From Bdellovibrionales bacterium (lineage in GTDB: Bacteria; Bdellovibrionota; UBA1018; CAIMNF01): a stretch of DNA of 40,943 bases. This document shows, in pieces, positions 1 to 11,685 of this stretch (position 1 is its first letter; the number at the start of each line of letters is the position of its first letter). The notes under the pieces were generated by a model. The model saw only the letters and a program-made list of their open reading frames with translations, was not told where the DNA came from and searched no databases. A program made the translations under genes and the position numbers. The DNA lies in contig CANBTI010000001.1 of assembly GCA_947372355.1 (NCBI GenBank), forward strand, positions 82,296-123,238, read 5' to 3'.

Positions 1-2977
<2,977 letters not shown>

Positions 2978-2998
2978 TTTATTGATAAGGAATTAAAA

Positions 2999-4009
2999 AT
3001 GATTCGTTCAGAAATTTTAGCAACCGGAATGCATGTGCCAGCAAATTTAGTAAAAAATGATGATTTATCGTCAATGATGGATACATCAGATGAATGGATT
3101 CGTCAGCGCACTGGAATTGAGCAACGTTATTGGGCAGATGCAACCACATCTACTTCAGATCTAGCGGTTGAAGCCTGTAAAAAAGCTTTGTCTAATGCAA
3201 AAGTAGATAAAAGTGAAATCGATATGATCATCGCTGCTACTCTTACACCAGATCATGAGTTCCCTGGATTGGCGTGTTTTGTACAAAAGAAACTTGGAAT
3301 CCCAGGCGTTCCTGCATTAGATATACGTCAGCAATGTACAGGCTTTATTTACAGTATGTCGATTGCTGATCAGTTCATTCGTTCTGGAACCTATAAAAAA
3401 ATTCTCATCGTTGGAGCTGAAATTCACTCAAAAGGTTTAGATAAAACAACAGTAGGCCGCGATGTAACTGTTCTTTTTGGTGACGGAGCTGGAGCAGTAG
3501 TATTAGCAGCAAAAGATGTAGCAGATCCCAAAAAAGATTCTCATATTTTATCCACACATATTCATGCAGACGGAACGTTTGCAGAAGAGCTTTGGGTTGA
3601 AGGTCCAGGATCTGGAGTTGGTGCAGATCGAGTGGATTTTGAAAAATTAAAAGAAGGATATCATTATCCAAAAATGAATGGAAAAGCTGTATTTGTTCAC
3701 GCTGTGAAAAGAATGCCAGAAGTTCTTCAAGAAGCACTGACTGCAAATAATTTAAAACCAGAAGACATCGATTTATTTGTTTTTCACCAAGCAAATCTTC
3801 GCATTAACGACATGGTAGCTAAACAATTTAACATCCCTGAAGAAAAAGTTTTTAACACGATCCAAAAGTACGCGAATACCACCGCTGCAACTATTCCAAT
3901 AGGTTTAGATGAAGCCGTACGTTCAGGAAAATTAAAAAAAGGAATGTTAGTGGCTTCAGCTGCATTTGGCAGTGGGTTCACTTGGGCTTCAGCAATTTAT
4001 CGTTACTAA
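2999..4009 (+). CDS. fabH: 3-oxoacyl-[ACP] synthase III (KAS III, FabH family)
   Basis: Thiolase-fold enzyme that condenses acyl-CoA with malonyl-ACP to start type II fatty acid synthesis. The 336-residue length is right for FabH. The catalytic triad is visible as Cys113 in QQCTGF, His263 in FHQANLRI and Asn293 in ANTTAATIP, and the C-terminal GSGFTWASAIYRY matches the usual glycine-rich end. The triad Cys is followed by TGF where many FabH enzymes have AGF or SGF. It sits between gyrB and gyrA with gaps of 21 and 12 bases, so it must be expressed with gyrase. Other fab genes are not nearby. A specialised FabH-like synthase cannot be excluded, since substrate choice is not readable from the sequence. 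Confidence 0.92.
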   Translation: MIRSEILATGMHVPANLVKNDDLSSMMDTSDEWIRQRTGIEQRYWADATTSTSDLAVEACKKALSNAKVDKSEIDMIIAATLTPDHEFPGLACFVQKKLGIPGVPALDIRQQCTGFIYSMSIADQFIRSGTYKKILIVGAEIHSKGLDKTTVGRDVTVLFGDGAGAVVLAAKDVADPKKDSHILSTHIHADGTFAEELWVEGPGSGVGADRVDFEKLKEGYHYPKMNGKAVFVHAVKRMPEVLQEALTANNLKPEDIDLFVFHQANLRINDMVAKQFNIPEEKVFNTIQKYANTTAATIPIGLDEAVRSGKLKKGMLVASAAFGSGFTWASAIYRY

Positions 4010-4021
4010 TAGGAAATTTTT

Positions 4022-6511
4022 ATGGAAGAAAACAAAGGCATTGTTCAAGTAAATATCGAAGATGAAATGCGTGGAGCATATCTTGATTATGCGATGAGCG
4101 TAATTGTGGGTCGAGCTCTACCAGATGTACGTGATGGATTAAAACCAGTTCATCGTCGTTCACTTTATACAATGTACGATTTAGGTAATACTTATAATAA
4201 GGCCTATAAAAAATCTGCCCGTATTGTCGGTGAAGTGATGGGTAAATACCATCCTCACGGAGATAGCGCGATTTACGACACCATCGTTCGTATGGCTCAA
4301 GACTTTTCACTTCGATATCCATTGATTGATGGTCAAGGTAACTTTGGTTCTGTGGATGGCGATTCTCCAGCAGCTATGCGTTACACCGAAATTCGCATGG
4401 ATAAAATTACCGATGAAATTTTAGCAGATCTTGAAAAAGATACTGTTGATTTCGTTCCCAATTATGATGGTTCTACAAAAGAGCCAAGAGTGCTTCCTAC
4501 TCGTATTCCTAATCTCTTAATCAATGGTTCAACAGGTATTGCTGTTGGTATGGCCACCAATATTCCTCCCCACAATTTGGGAGAAGTATTAGATGCAACT
4601 CTTGCACTCATTAAAGATCCAACCCTTGGTGTGGATGCAATGATGGAACATGTAAAGGGTCCTGATTTTCCAACAGGTGGAATAATTTTTGGTGGAAATG
4701 CTCTAAAACTAGCTTATAAAACAGGCCGAGCAGTAATCACTGTGCGTTCAAAAACAGAAATTGAAACGTACAAAAATGATCGTGAACGCATTATTGTTAC
4801 TGAACTTCCTTACCAAGTAAATAAAGCCCGCCTCATTGAACGCATTGCTGATTTGGTGAATGAAGATAAACTTGAAGGAATTTCTGATATTCGTGATGAA
4901 TCTGATCGTACGGGTATGCGGATTGTGATTGAAATAAAGAAAAACGAAAGTTCAAACATTGTTTTGAATCGTCTTTATAAAATGACCCAACTCCAAGATA
5001 GCTTCGGGATTGCATTACTTGCGATTGATAATTTCCAGCCAAAAATGTTCAATATTCGCGATATGATTCAAGCGTTCATCGAACATCGTAAAGATGTAGT
5101 GATTCGCAGAACTGTATTTGATCTTCGTAAGGCAGAAGCAAGACTCCACATTTTAGAAGGGCTAAAAAGAGCAGTGGAGCAATTGGATGAAGTGATTGCA
5201 CTCATTCGTGCGAGTGCGAATGGTCAAGAAGCTTTAGTTGGATTAATGGGCAAATTTCAATTCAGCCAACTTCAAGCTCAAGCAATTCTTGATATGAGAC
5301 TCCAAAGATTGACGGGTCTTGAAATTGAAAAAATTATTGAAGAGTTTAATGAAGTTTTCAAAATCATTATTGATTTAAAAGATATTCTCGCGAAAGAACC
5401 AAGGGTTCTTGAAATTATTGTAAACGAACTCACTGAAATTCGTGAAAAATATGCGGATGAAAGAAGAACTCAAATCGTAATCGATGAAACCGATAATATT
5501 GATATCGAAGATCTAATTACTGAAGAGCCAACTTTAGTGATGATTACAAGAACGGGTTATATAAAACGCCAAGATCCAAATCAGTTTAGATCTCAGGGTA
5601 GAGGTGGAAAAGGTATCATTGGTGTAACAACCGGTGATGAAGACTTCGTCACTCAGATGTTCCAAACAACTACTCTCACGCACTTATTCTGTTTAACAGA
5701 TAAGGGTCGATTACATGTGGTGAAGGTTTATAAAATTCCAGAAGGAAACAGAACTTCAAAAGGTAAAGCGATTGTAAATTTACTCACGCTTCAGCCAAAT
5801 GAAAAAGTAATGATGATTCTTCCGGTTAAAGATTTTGATGAAAACAAATTTCTCATCATGGGAACTAAAAAAGGAATTATTAAAAAAACAGCGCTCAGTG
5901 AATATAAAAATATTCGAGTTAATGGCATTAATGCTATTTCAATTGAAGAATTAGATGAACTGATGTGCGCTAAAATCACAGACGGTAATCAAGAAATCTT
6001 TATTACCAGTGCTGGTGGTATGAGTATTCGTTTTAATGAAAAAGATGTTCGAGCAATGGGCAGAACTGCTTATGGCGTTTATGGAATGTCACTAGATGAT
6101 GGAGATTTTGTGGTTGGAATGGATGTAATATCTCCAGATCAACCAGCAGATGTACTCGTAGTTTCTGAGTTAGGTTATGGAAAAAGAACCCCTACCAACG
6201 AATACCGCACCCAATCTCGTGGTGGTAAAGGTATTTTAACGATGAAATGTACCGATAAAACAGGAAATTTAGTTTCTGCTCGATTAGTGAACACTAAAGA
6301 AGATTTAATGTTGATCTCTAGCAAAGGAAAACTCATTAGAATTCAGATCAGTGAAATCCGTGAAACAGGAAGAAATGCTCAGGGCGTTCGCTTGATGAAT
6401 GTAGATGGCGGTGAAAAAGTAGTGGCAGTTGAAAATCTTCCAGAATCAGAAGTGGTAGCAGAAGTTACAAGTGATGTAACAACACCATCTGGTGGAGATA
6501 CTACCCACTGA
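4022..6511 (+). CDS. gyrA: DNA gyrase subunit A
   Basis: Breakage-reunion subunit of gyrase, 829 residues. The catalytic tyrosine is Tyr121 in AAMRYTEIR. The quinolone-resistance region reads [20 protein letters not shown]; Ser82 and Asp86 correspond to E. coli Ser83 and Asp87 and are the wild-type (susceptible) residues. The GyrA box QGRGGKG is at 525-531, at the start of the C-terminal DNA-wrapping beta-pinwheel, which marks this as GyrA rather than ParC. The protein ends in a short acidic, Thr-rich tail. ATG 4022 follows AGGAAATTTTT, 12 bases after fabH. The next gene begins 5 bases after the stop. Confidence 0.98.
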   Translation: MEENKGIVQVNIEDEMRGAYLDYAMSVIVGRALPDVRDGLKPVHRRSLYTMYDLGNTYNKAYKKSARIVGEVMGKYHPHGDSAIYDTIVRMAQDFSLRYPLIDGQGNFGSVDGDSPAAMRYTEIRMDKITDEILADLEKDTVDFVPNYDGSTKEPRVLPTRIPNLLINGSTGIAVGMATNIPPHNLGEVLDATLALIKDPTLGVDAMMEHVKGPDFPTGGIIFGGNALKLAYKTGRAVITVRSKTEIETYKNDRERIIVTELPYQVNKARLIERIADLVNEDKLEGISDIRDESDRTGMRIVIEIKKNESSNIVLNRLYKMTQLQDSFGIALLAIDNFQPKMFNIRDMIQAFIEHRKDVVIRRTVFDLRKAEARLHILEGLKRAVEQLDEVIALIRASANGQEALVGLMGKFQFSQLQAQAILDMRLQRLTGLEIEKIIEEFNEVFKIIIDLKDILAKEPRVLEIIVNELTEIREKYADERRTQIVIDETDNIDIEDLITEEPTLVMITRTGYIKRQDPNQFRSQGRGGKGIIGVTTGDEDFVTQMFQTTTLTHLFCLTDKGRLHVVKVYKIPEGNRTSKGKAIVNLLTLQPNEKVMMILPVKDFDENKFLIMGTKKGIIKKTALSEYKNIRVNGINAISIEELDELMCAKITDGNQEIFITSAGGMSIRFNEKDVRAMGRTAYGVYGMSLDDGDFVVGMDVISPDQPADVLVVSELGYGKRTPTNEYRTQSRGGKGILTMKCTDKTGNLVSARLVNTKEDLMLISSKGKLIRIQISEIRETGRNAQGVRLMNVDGGEKVVAVENLPESEVVAEVTSDVTTPSGGDTTH

Positions 6512-6516
6512 TTTTA

Positions 6517-7332
6517 GTGCAAACCCGCAAATATCTATCATTAGTTATATTGGGAACAGTTTTAAACGCTTGTTCTAGTCAGTCATCTATATCAGCTCGT
6601 TATTTAACGGCAGAAAAATTATGGACTGAAAAAAAATATGAAGCTTCAGTGGTAGAATTTGATCGTATTGTTAAGGAAAGTCCAGGATCAGCACTTGGCG
6701 TTCAAGCGCTTTGGAGAGCATCGATCACCAGAGCGCTATTTCTAAATGATTATCAAGAAGCATTAAAGGGTTTACAAAGCTTTATTGAACAATCGGCACA
6801 AAATAATTTAATTTTAGATGCACAAAAAGAAATTGGCGAAATTTTATTTAATAAAACTCAACAATATCAATTAGCGATAGAGCATTATGAAAAATTAATT
6901 AAAAGTAAAAAATTTCTAAACGAAGAAGGGTTTTTTCTTTATCGGATATCCAGGTGTAATGCCGCCTTAGGGAAAATTAAAAAAGCGATCAATACAGAAG
7001 AGTTAATTTTATCCAAATTCCCAACCGGAAGTTTAGCTTTAAAAACTAAACTGGATCTCGCACAAAACTGGTTCACGATTGGTGAAATTGAAAAACTCGC
7101 CTATGTTAAATCATTAGATCTATATAAGCAGATTTCAAATGAAACACGAACTAACGATAGAAAAAAATATATTGAAGCACAGTTTGGATCTGCAATAGTT
7201 TTAGAAGAAATGGATCGTCTAGACGAAGCAGTATCTATTTATAAAGAGATCGAATCTGAATATGAAGTTCCAAACGTGGTAAAAATTAGAATTCAAAAAA
7301 TTAATGAGCGAACCAAACGAAAAAAAATATAA
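6517..7332 (+). CDS. TPR-containing outer-membrane-type lipoprotein
   Basis: A 271-residue protein with a lipoprotein signal peptide: a short basic N-region, a hydrophobic stretch and the lipobox LNAC with the lipidated Cys at 19. The rest is alpha-helical with TPR-like repeats (for example 30-55, SARYLTAEKLWTEKKYEASV and following), in a style like BamD/YbgF-type tol or Bam accessory lipoproteins, but I cannot assign it to one of them. The start is a GTG at 6517, only 5 bases after the gyrA stop and with no clear Shine-Dalgarno, which suggests translational coupling to gyrA. Its 3' end overlaps atpZ by 29 bases. Confidence 0.8.
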   Translation: MQTRKYLSLVILGTVLNACSSQSSISARYLTAEKLWTEKKYEASVVEFDRIVKESPGSALGVQALWRASITRALFLNDYQEALKGLQSFIEQSAQNNLILDAQKEIGEILFNKTQQYQLAIEHYEKLIKSKKFLNEEGFFLYRISRCNAALGKIKKAINTEELILSKFPTGSLALKTKLDLAQNWFTIGEIEKLAYVKSLDLYKQISNETRTNDRKKYIEAQFGSAIVLEEMDRLDEAVSIYKEIESEYEVPNVVKIRIQKINERTKRKKI

Positions 7333-7534
7333 ACAACTAGCACTGTTCTCAGTGATTATTGCAGAAGTAGTGATCACTCCGAGTGTTTGTGGAGGAATTG
7401 TTTATTGGCTTTTAAAAGGACATCATTTTCAATTCACACTCTCCATCATTGCAGCACTGGGGGGATTGGTGATCGCGTTTTATCGAATCTTTAAAATTTA
7501 CCGCGTAGATGAGGAGAATCAAAAAAATGGATAG
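7304..7534 (+). CDS. atpZ: AtpZ-like small membrane protein of the ATP synthase cluster
   Basis: A 76-residue protein with two predicted membrane helices (about 12-37 and 44-63), separated by a short loop. The pattern P-x-x-x-G-G-x-x-x-YW in helix 1 and the ending GLVIAFYRIFKIYR match the AtpZ/AtpI family of small proteins encoded upstream of F-type ATP synthase genes, proposed to act in cation handling or c-ring assembly. It starts within the last 29 bases of the lipoprotein gene and overlaps the next gene by 8 bases. No strong ribosome binding site is visible, so coupling is likely. The family call rests on pattern and position. Confidence 0.75.
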   Translation: MSEPNEKKYKQLALFSVIIAEVVITPSVCGGIVYWLLKGHHFQFTLSIIAALGGLVIAFYRIFKIYRVDEENQKNG

Positions 7535-7937
7535 CCTTGCCACACCGCACGAAAGCAAAAAGTTTGTCATCATATTAAGCGCAGTGAGTCTAGCTTGGCT
7601 AATAATCGGGATAGCAGTTCAATTTAGTTCTAGAGAACAGATGTCTGCATTTATTCAAATATTTCTATTTAGCTTTTTAAATTTAATTTTTTTAACCTTA
7701 CTTTTTTGGAACCTTTTCTTTACAGCGCCCCATCTAAAAACGCAGAGCATTAATAAGATTAGAATCATGACTTTAGGGTTTTTTAAGTTGGTTTTTTTAG
7801 CTTTTTTGGCTATAACCTTGAAAAGATTAAGTAATGCATCTTCCACTACTCAATTGATGGGTTTATCCATTATCTGGATTGGTCCTTTAATTTCTGGGGT
7901 GATATTAAAGATGGTTTCAAATTCTAAAAAAAATTAA
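7527..7937 (+). CDS. atpI: AtpI-like ATP synthase accessory membrane protein
   Basis: A 136-residue protein with four hydrophobic helices (about 17-34, 46-64, 84-100 and 113-129), the usual topology of AtpI, which assists F0 c-ring assembly. I chose ATG 7527 over the in-frame ATG at 7509 because GAGGAG (7511-7516) lies 10 bases before it, while the upstream ATG would lie on the Shine-Dalgarno sequence itself. It overlaps atpZ by 8 bases and ends 12 bases before atpB. AtpI sequences diverge strongly, so the assignment relies mostly on topology and on its place directly before atpB. Confidence 0.7.
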   Translation: MDSLATPHESKKFVIILSAVSLAWLIIGIAVQFSSREQMSAFIQIFLFSFLNLIFLTLLFWNLFFTAPHLKTQSINKIRIMTLGFFKLVFLAFLAITLKRLSNASSTTQLMGLSIIWIGPLISGVILKMVSNSKKN

Positions 7938-7949
7938 GGTTTTTATTAC

Positions 7950-8684
7950 ATGCACGAAACACCTGCGCATTCTGAACACGGATTTAATTGGCTTAGTTTG
8001 ATTTTCAGTAATGAAGAAATTCATCATTTTGGACACGTTTATATGACGATTGCCATAATGTTGCTTATTTTGGCCGGTGCTTTTATTGCTAGAATTCAAT
8101 TGAATAAAGCCATCAAAAGAGAAGATGCAGGACTCATCCCTGATTCAAAACTCACGTTCCGAAACTTTTTTGATATTCTTGCTGAAAAACTTTATGGTTT
8201 GGCAGAAACAGTAATGGGAAAGCATAACGCAAAACTGTATTTTCCCATCGTAGGCGTATTGTTTACTTATATTTTTACTTCAAATTTTATCGGAATTATT
8301 CCAGGCTTTTTGCCTCCAACAGATAATCTCAATACAACTTTTGCTTTAGGTGTATTTGTATTTCTTTATTACAACTATGTAGGTATCCGCACTTCAGGAC
8401 TTGCTTACTTTAAACATTTTTTAGGTCCTGTACTTTGGTTATCTCCATTGATTTTATTAGTTGAGATTGCCTCCCACATATTTCGTCCAATATCACTTGG
8501 TCTACGCCTTCGCGGTAATATTATGGGTGACCACGTAGTTTTAGGAATTTTTAATGATCTAACCCCATATGTGATGCCAGCAGTATTTTATGGGATTGGA
8601 TTATTTGTATGTTTGGTTCAAGCGTTTGTGTTTTGTTTGATGACGATGGTTTACATTTCGTTATCAGCAACTCATGATCACTGA
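7950..8684 (+). CDS. atpB: F0F1 ATP synthase subunit a
   Basis: Stator subunit that forms the two ion half-channels next to the c-ring. It has 244 residues with five to six membrane helices. The family signature SLGLRLRGN is at 182-190; Arg186 is the equivalent of the essential E. coli Arg210. The segment FTYIFTSNFIGIIPGFLPPT and the final helix with QAFVFCLMTMVYISLS are also typical. ATG 7950 is preceded by AAGG at about 12 bases. It sits between atpI and atpE. None of the other ATP synthase genes (b, b', delta, alpha, gamma, beta, epsilon) is in the window, so F0 and F1 genes are split. Confidence 0.95.
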   Translation: MHETPAHSEHGFNWLSLIFSNEEIHHFGHVYMTIAIMLLILAGAFIARIQLNKAIKREDAGLIPDSKLTFRNFFDILAEKLYGLAETVMGKHNAKLYFPIVGVLFTYIFTSNFIGIIPGFLPPTDNLNTTFALGVFVFLYYNYVGIRTSGLAYFKHFLGPVLWLSPLILLVEIASHIFRPISLGLRLRGNIMGDHVVLGIFNDLTPYVMPAVFYGIGLFVCLVQAFVFCLMTMVYISLSATHDH

Positions 8685-8730
8685 TCAAGTTTGGGTAGTA
8701 GTAAGTTTCAACAACGAAAGGAAAAATAAG

Positions 8731-9045
8731 ATGAAAGTAAAAACAATTTTGATGACAGTAGCAGGAGTTCTATTCACTGGAATGGCATTCGCACAAGAAG
8801 GAGCTGCTCACGCAGCTTCTGGTAGCATTGGTGATCTAGCTGGTCTAGGCGCAGGCTTGGGCTTAGGTCTAGCAGCTCTAGGTGGTGGAATCGGACAAGG
8901 TAAAACAGCAGCAGCAGCTCTTGAAGGTATTGCACGCAATCCAGCAGCTTCTGATAAAGTTTTCACTCCGATGATTATCGGTCTTGCGTTGATCGAGTCT
9001 CTCGTTCTTTACGCATTCGTTATCGCATTCTTGAAAATCAAGTAA
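8731..9045 (+). CDS. atpE: F0F1 ATP synthase subunit c with N-terminal signal peptide
   Basis: Rotor-ring proteolipid, 104 residues. An in-frame upstream start exists, but ATG 8731 has AAAGGAAAA just before it. Residues 1-21 look like a cleavable signal peptide ending AFA before QEG; the mature part is a two-helix hairpin with the glycine-rich helix 1 (40-57) and the RNP loop (69-71). The ion-binding carboxylate is Glu89. Gln56, Glu89, Ser90 and Tyr94 are spaced like Gln32, Glu65, Ser66 and Tyr70 of the sodium-translocating Ilyobacter tartaricus c-subunit, so sodium binding is possible but not shown. The gene ends just before a strong terminator. Confidence 0.95.
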   Translation: MKVKTILMTVAGVLFTGMAFAQEGAAHAASGSIGDLAGLGAGLGLGLAALGGGIGQGKTAAAALEGIARNPAASDKVFTPMIIGLALIESLVLYAFVIAFLKIK

Positions 9046-9065
9046 GCAATAATTATTAAAAAATT

Positions 9066-9104
9066 AAAAACCCCCGTTAAGTAAATCTTAATGGGGGTTT
9101 TTTT
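9066..9104. terminator. Bidirectional intrinsic terminator between atpE and uvrA
   Basis: Sixteen-position hairpin: AAAAACCCCCGTTAAG (9066-9081), loop TAAAT (9082-9086), CTTAATGGGGGTTTTT (9087-9102), with one G-T wobble. A T-run follows on the plus strand and the A-run gives a T-run on the minus strand, so it can end both atpE and the convergent uvrA transcript. The uvrA stop codon (9103-9105) touches the stem. Confidence 0.93.
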
Positions 9105-11685
9105 ATTTAAGCTTATCTTTTAAAAACGAAGCAATTCTACTTTGTTTAATTTTTGAAACTATTTCTGGGGTTCCTTGTGCAACAATCTTTCCGCCCAGAT
9201 CTCCGCCTTCAGGGCCAAGATCAATAAGATGATCGGCAGCACAGATAACATCAAGATTATGTTCAATGACTATAACTGTATTTCCTTGATTGACTAAGCT
9301 TTGCAAAATTCCTAATAACTTTTTAATGTCATCAAAATGTAAACCAGTGGATGGTTCATCTAAGATGTACAGGGTTTTACCAGTTGATCTTTTAGAAAGT
9401 TCCTTTGAAAGCTTAATTCTTTGAGCTTCACCACCCGATAAGGTGGTTGCGGATTGTCCGAGTTTTATATAGCCAAGACCCACATCATTTAACACCTTTA
9501 ATTTATCTTTAAGTGAAGGAATGTTTTTAAAAAAATCTAGAGCTTCTTCAACCGACATAGATAAAACTTCGGAAATGTTTTTACCTTTATATAGAACTTG
9601 AAGTGTATCGGCTTTGTACCGAGTTCCTCGACAAGTTTCACAGGTGACAAAAGCATCGGGCATAAAGTTCATTGATATTTTCTTTAGTCCGTCTCCACTA
9701 CAGTCATCACATCTTCCACCTTTTACGTTGAAGGAAAATCTTCCTGGTTTAAAAGCACGTAATGAGGACTCTGGAAGTTGAGCATAAAGCGAACGAATAA
9801 AACCAAACATTCCTGTGTAAGTAGCGGGATTAGAGCGAGGAGATCTTCCGATGGGTGCTTGATCGATTTGAATCACCTTATCGATATCACTTAATCCTTT
9901 TGTGATTTTAGCGGTCATTTTAGGAATTTCTGAATCAAAGAAATGATTCAACAATAAAGGGTAAAGTGTATCAATAATGATGGAGCTTTTACCACTTCCA
10001 GAAACACCGGTAATGCAATTAAAAACCCCAAGTGGAATTTCTATGGAAGCATCAACTAGATTATTTAAGTTAACATTTTCAACCTTTAATGTTTTTTTAG
10101 CATCAATCGATCTTCTCTTTTTTGGAGGATTTACTTCTAAACGATGAGAAAGATATTTTCCTGTGATGCTTTCACTGTGACCAATGATCTCTTTTGGGGT
10201 TCCTGAAAATACGATATTTCCCCCCATCACTCCAGCGCCTGGTCCTACGTCGATGATATAATCACTCTCAAACATGGTTTCTTCATCATGTTCAACCACA
10301 ATCACAGTGTTTCCCATATCTCTTAGTCTTTTTAAACTTTGAATGAGTAACTTATTATCTCTTGGATGTAACCCAATCGACGGCTCATCTAAAATGTAGG
10401 TAATACCAACCAGAGAACTGCCTAATTGAGAAGCGAGTCGCATTCTTTGTGATTCACCACCGGAAAGAGAAAAAAGAGGTCGACTGAGTGAAAGATAACC
10501 AACACCAACTCGAGTTAAAAATCCAATTCTCTCGCGAGTTTCTTTGATGAGACCCAAGGCAATTTTTTCTTCGCGCTCATTTAGTTTAATTTTCGAAAAG
10601 TAATCATCTAATCGATCTATGGGGAGAGCACAAACTTGGGATATGTTTTTATCAAATATTTTAAAGGACAAAGATTCTCTAGAGAGCCTCTCACCTTTGC
10701 AGTCCTTGCAAACTTCGTGAAATTCGTAAGAACCCTCAGTTGGCTCATCGTCGGTTTCTTCATTTTCATCTATATTAAATGATTCAAAACCGATCCCATT
10801 ACAACGTTTACATGCTCCCAAAGGACTATTGAAAGAAAAGATTCTTGGTTCAGGCGAAGGTAAATAGATATCACATTTACTACACGCAAAATTTTGCGAC
10901 AAAAAGTGTTCTTTTGTTTTACCGCTGGGTAAGTGTTCAACTAGGGTCAATAATCCCTTTGAAAGCTTTAATCCAAGATCAGTACTTTCAAAAAGTCTTG
11001 ATTGTTGGGAAGTATCTTTCTTTTTTACTACAACTCGATCAATCACTACTTCTATTGTATGTTTATAAGTTTTTTCTAATTTAATCGGATCAGATAAATC
11101 TTTCGTTTCTCCATTGATTCTAACTTTTGAGAATCCTTTTTGTCTCAGAGATAAAAGTTCCTTTTGAAATTCGCCCTTTTTTTCTCTAGCAATAGGCGAT
11201 AATAGACTTAATTTACTTCCTTCGGGATAAGATAAAATTGAATCCACAATTTGTTGTGTCGATAAACTGGTAATCGCATCTCCACAATTAGGACAAAACG
11301 CATGAGAAATCCTAGAAAATAAAACCCTCAAATGATCGTAAACTTCGGTTACTGTACCCACTGTTGAGCGTGGATTATAGGACGTTGTTTTTTGAAGAAT
11401 TGCAATCGTTGGAGATAAACCCACTAACTCGTCTACATCTGGCTTTTCAACTTGTTCCAAAAACTGCCTTGCATAAGTTGAAAAAGTTTCAATATATCTT
11501 CGTTGACCTTCGGCGTGAATGGTATCGAAAGCGAGCGATGATTTTCCAGATCCTGAAGGACCGGTGATCACGGTTAAGGTTCGGTGAGGAATTTTAACGG
11601 TAACGTTTTTTAAATTATGAACCCGCGCACCTTTAATGTGAATTTCGGCATCATTAGTGCGAGGAGTTGAAGTTGATTTTTTCAT
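9103..11685 (-). CDS. uvrA: UvrABC excinuclease subunit A (shortened)
   Basis: Damage-sensing ABC ATPase of nucleotide excision repair. Two ABC modules are seen: Walker A GPSGSGKSS at 42-50 and GVSGSGKSS near 560, and signatures LSGGESQRMRL and LSGGEAQRIKL. Zinc-finger cysteine pairs are present (CPNC near 135, CSKC and CKRC near 270-295, CDDC and CETC near 655-685). The UvrB-binding region after CPNC is present, so this is UvrA1-like. The protein has 860 residues against about 940 in E. coli. Nearly all the difference lies between CKRCNGIG and CKDCKGERL, where about 30 residues, mostly acidic, replace more than 100. The frame there is continuous. The start overlaps the upstream mutase gene by 32 bases. 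Confidence 0.96.
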   Translation of the reverse strand: MKKSTSTPRTNDAEIHIKGARVHNLKNVTVKIPHRTLTVITGPSGSGKSSLAFDTIHAEGQRRYIETFSTYARQFLEQVEKPDVDELVGLSPTIAILQKTTSYNPRSTVGTVTEVYDHLRVLFSRISHAFCPNCGDAITSLSTQQIVDSILSYPEGSKLSLLSPIAREKKGEFQKELLSLRQKGFSKVRINGETKDLSDPIKLEKTYKHTIEVVIDRVVVKKKDTSQQSRLFESTDLGLKLSKGLLTLVEHLPSGKTKEHFLSQNFACSKCDIYLPSPEPRIFSFNSPLGACKRCNGIGFESFNIDENEETDDEPTEGSYEFHEVCKDCKGERLSRESLSFKIFDKNISQVCALPIDRLDDYFSKIKLNEREEKIALGLIKETRERIGFLTRVGVGYLSLSRPLFSLSGGESQRMRLASQLGSSLVGITYILDEPSIGLHPRDNKLLIQSLKRLRDMGNTVIVVEHDEETMFESDYIIDVGPGAGVMGGNIVFSGTPKEIIGHSESITGKYLSHRLEVNPPKKRRSIDAKKTLKVENVNLNNLVDASIEIPLGVFNCITGVSGSGKSSIIIDTLYPLLLNHFFDSEIPKMTAKITKGLSDIDKVIQIDQAPIGRSPRSNPATYTGMFGFIRSLYAQLPESSLRAFKPGRFSFNVKGGRCDDCSGDGLKKISMNFMPDAFVTCETCRGTRYKADTLQVLYKGKNISEVLSMSVEEALDFFKNIPSLKDKLKVLNDVGLGYIKLGQSATTLSGGEAQRIKLSKELSKRSTGKTLYILDEPSTGLHFDDIKKLLGILQSLVNQGNTVIVIEHNLDVICAADHLIDLGPEGGDLGGKIVAQGTPEIVSKIKQSRIASFLKDKLK

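Noticed and set aside
3405-3794. A 129-codon minus-strand open frame inside fabH
   Set aside because: Low-complexity Leu/Gln-rich translation opposite a clearly conserved gene; no ribosome binding site or family motif. It is a shadow of fabH codon use.
4020-4322. A 100-codon minus-strand open frame at the start of gyrA
   Set aside because: Lies opposite the most conserved part of gyrA and has no recognisable motif; the gyrA frame explains it.
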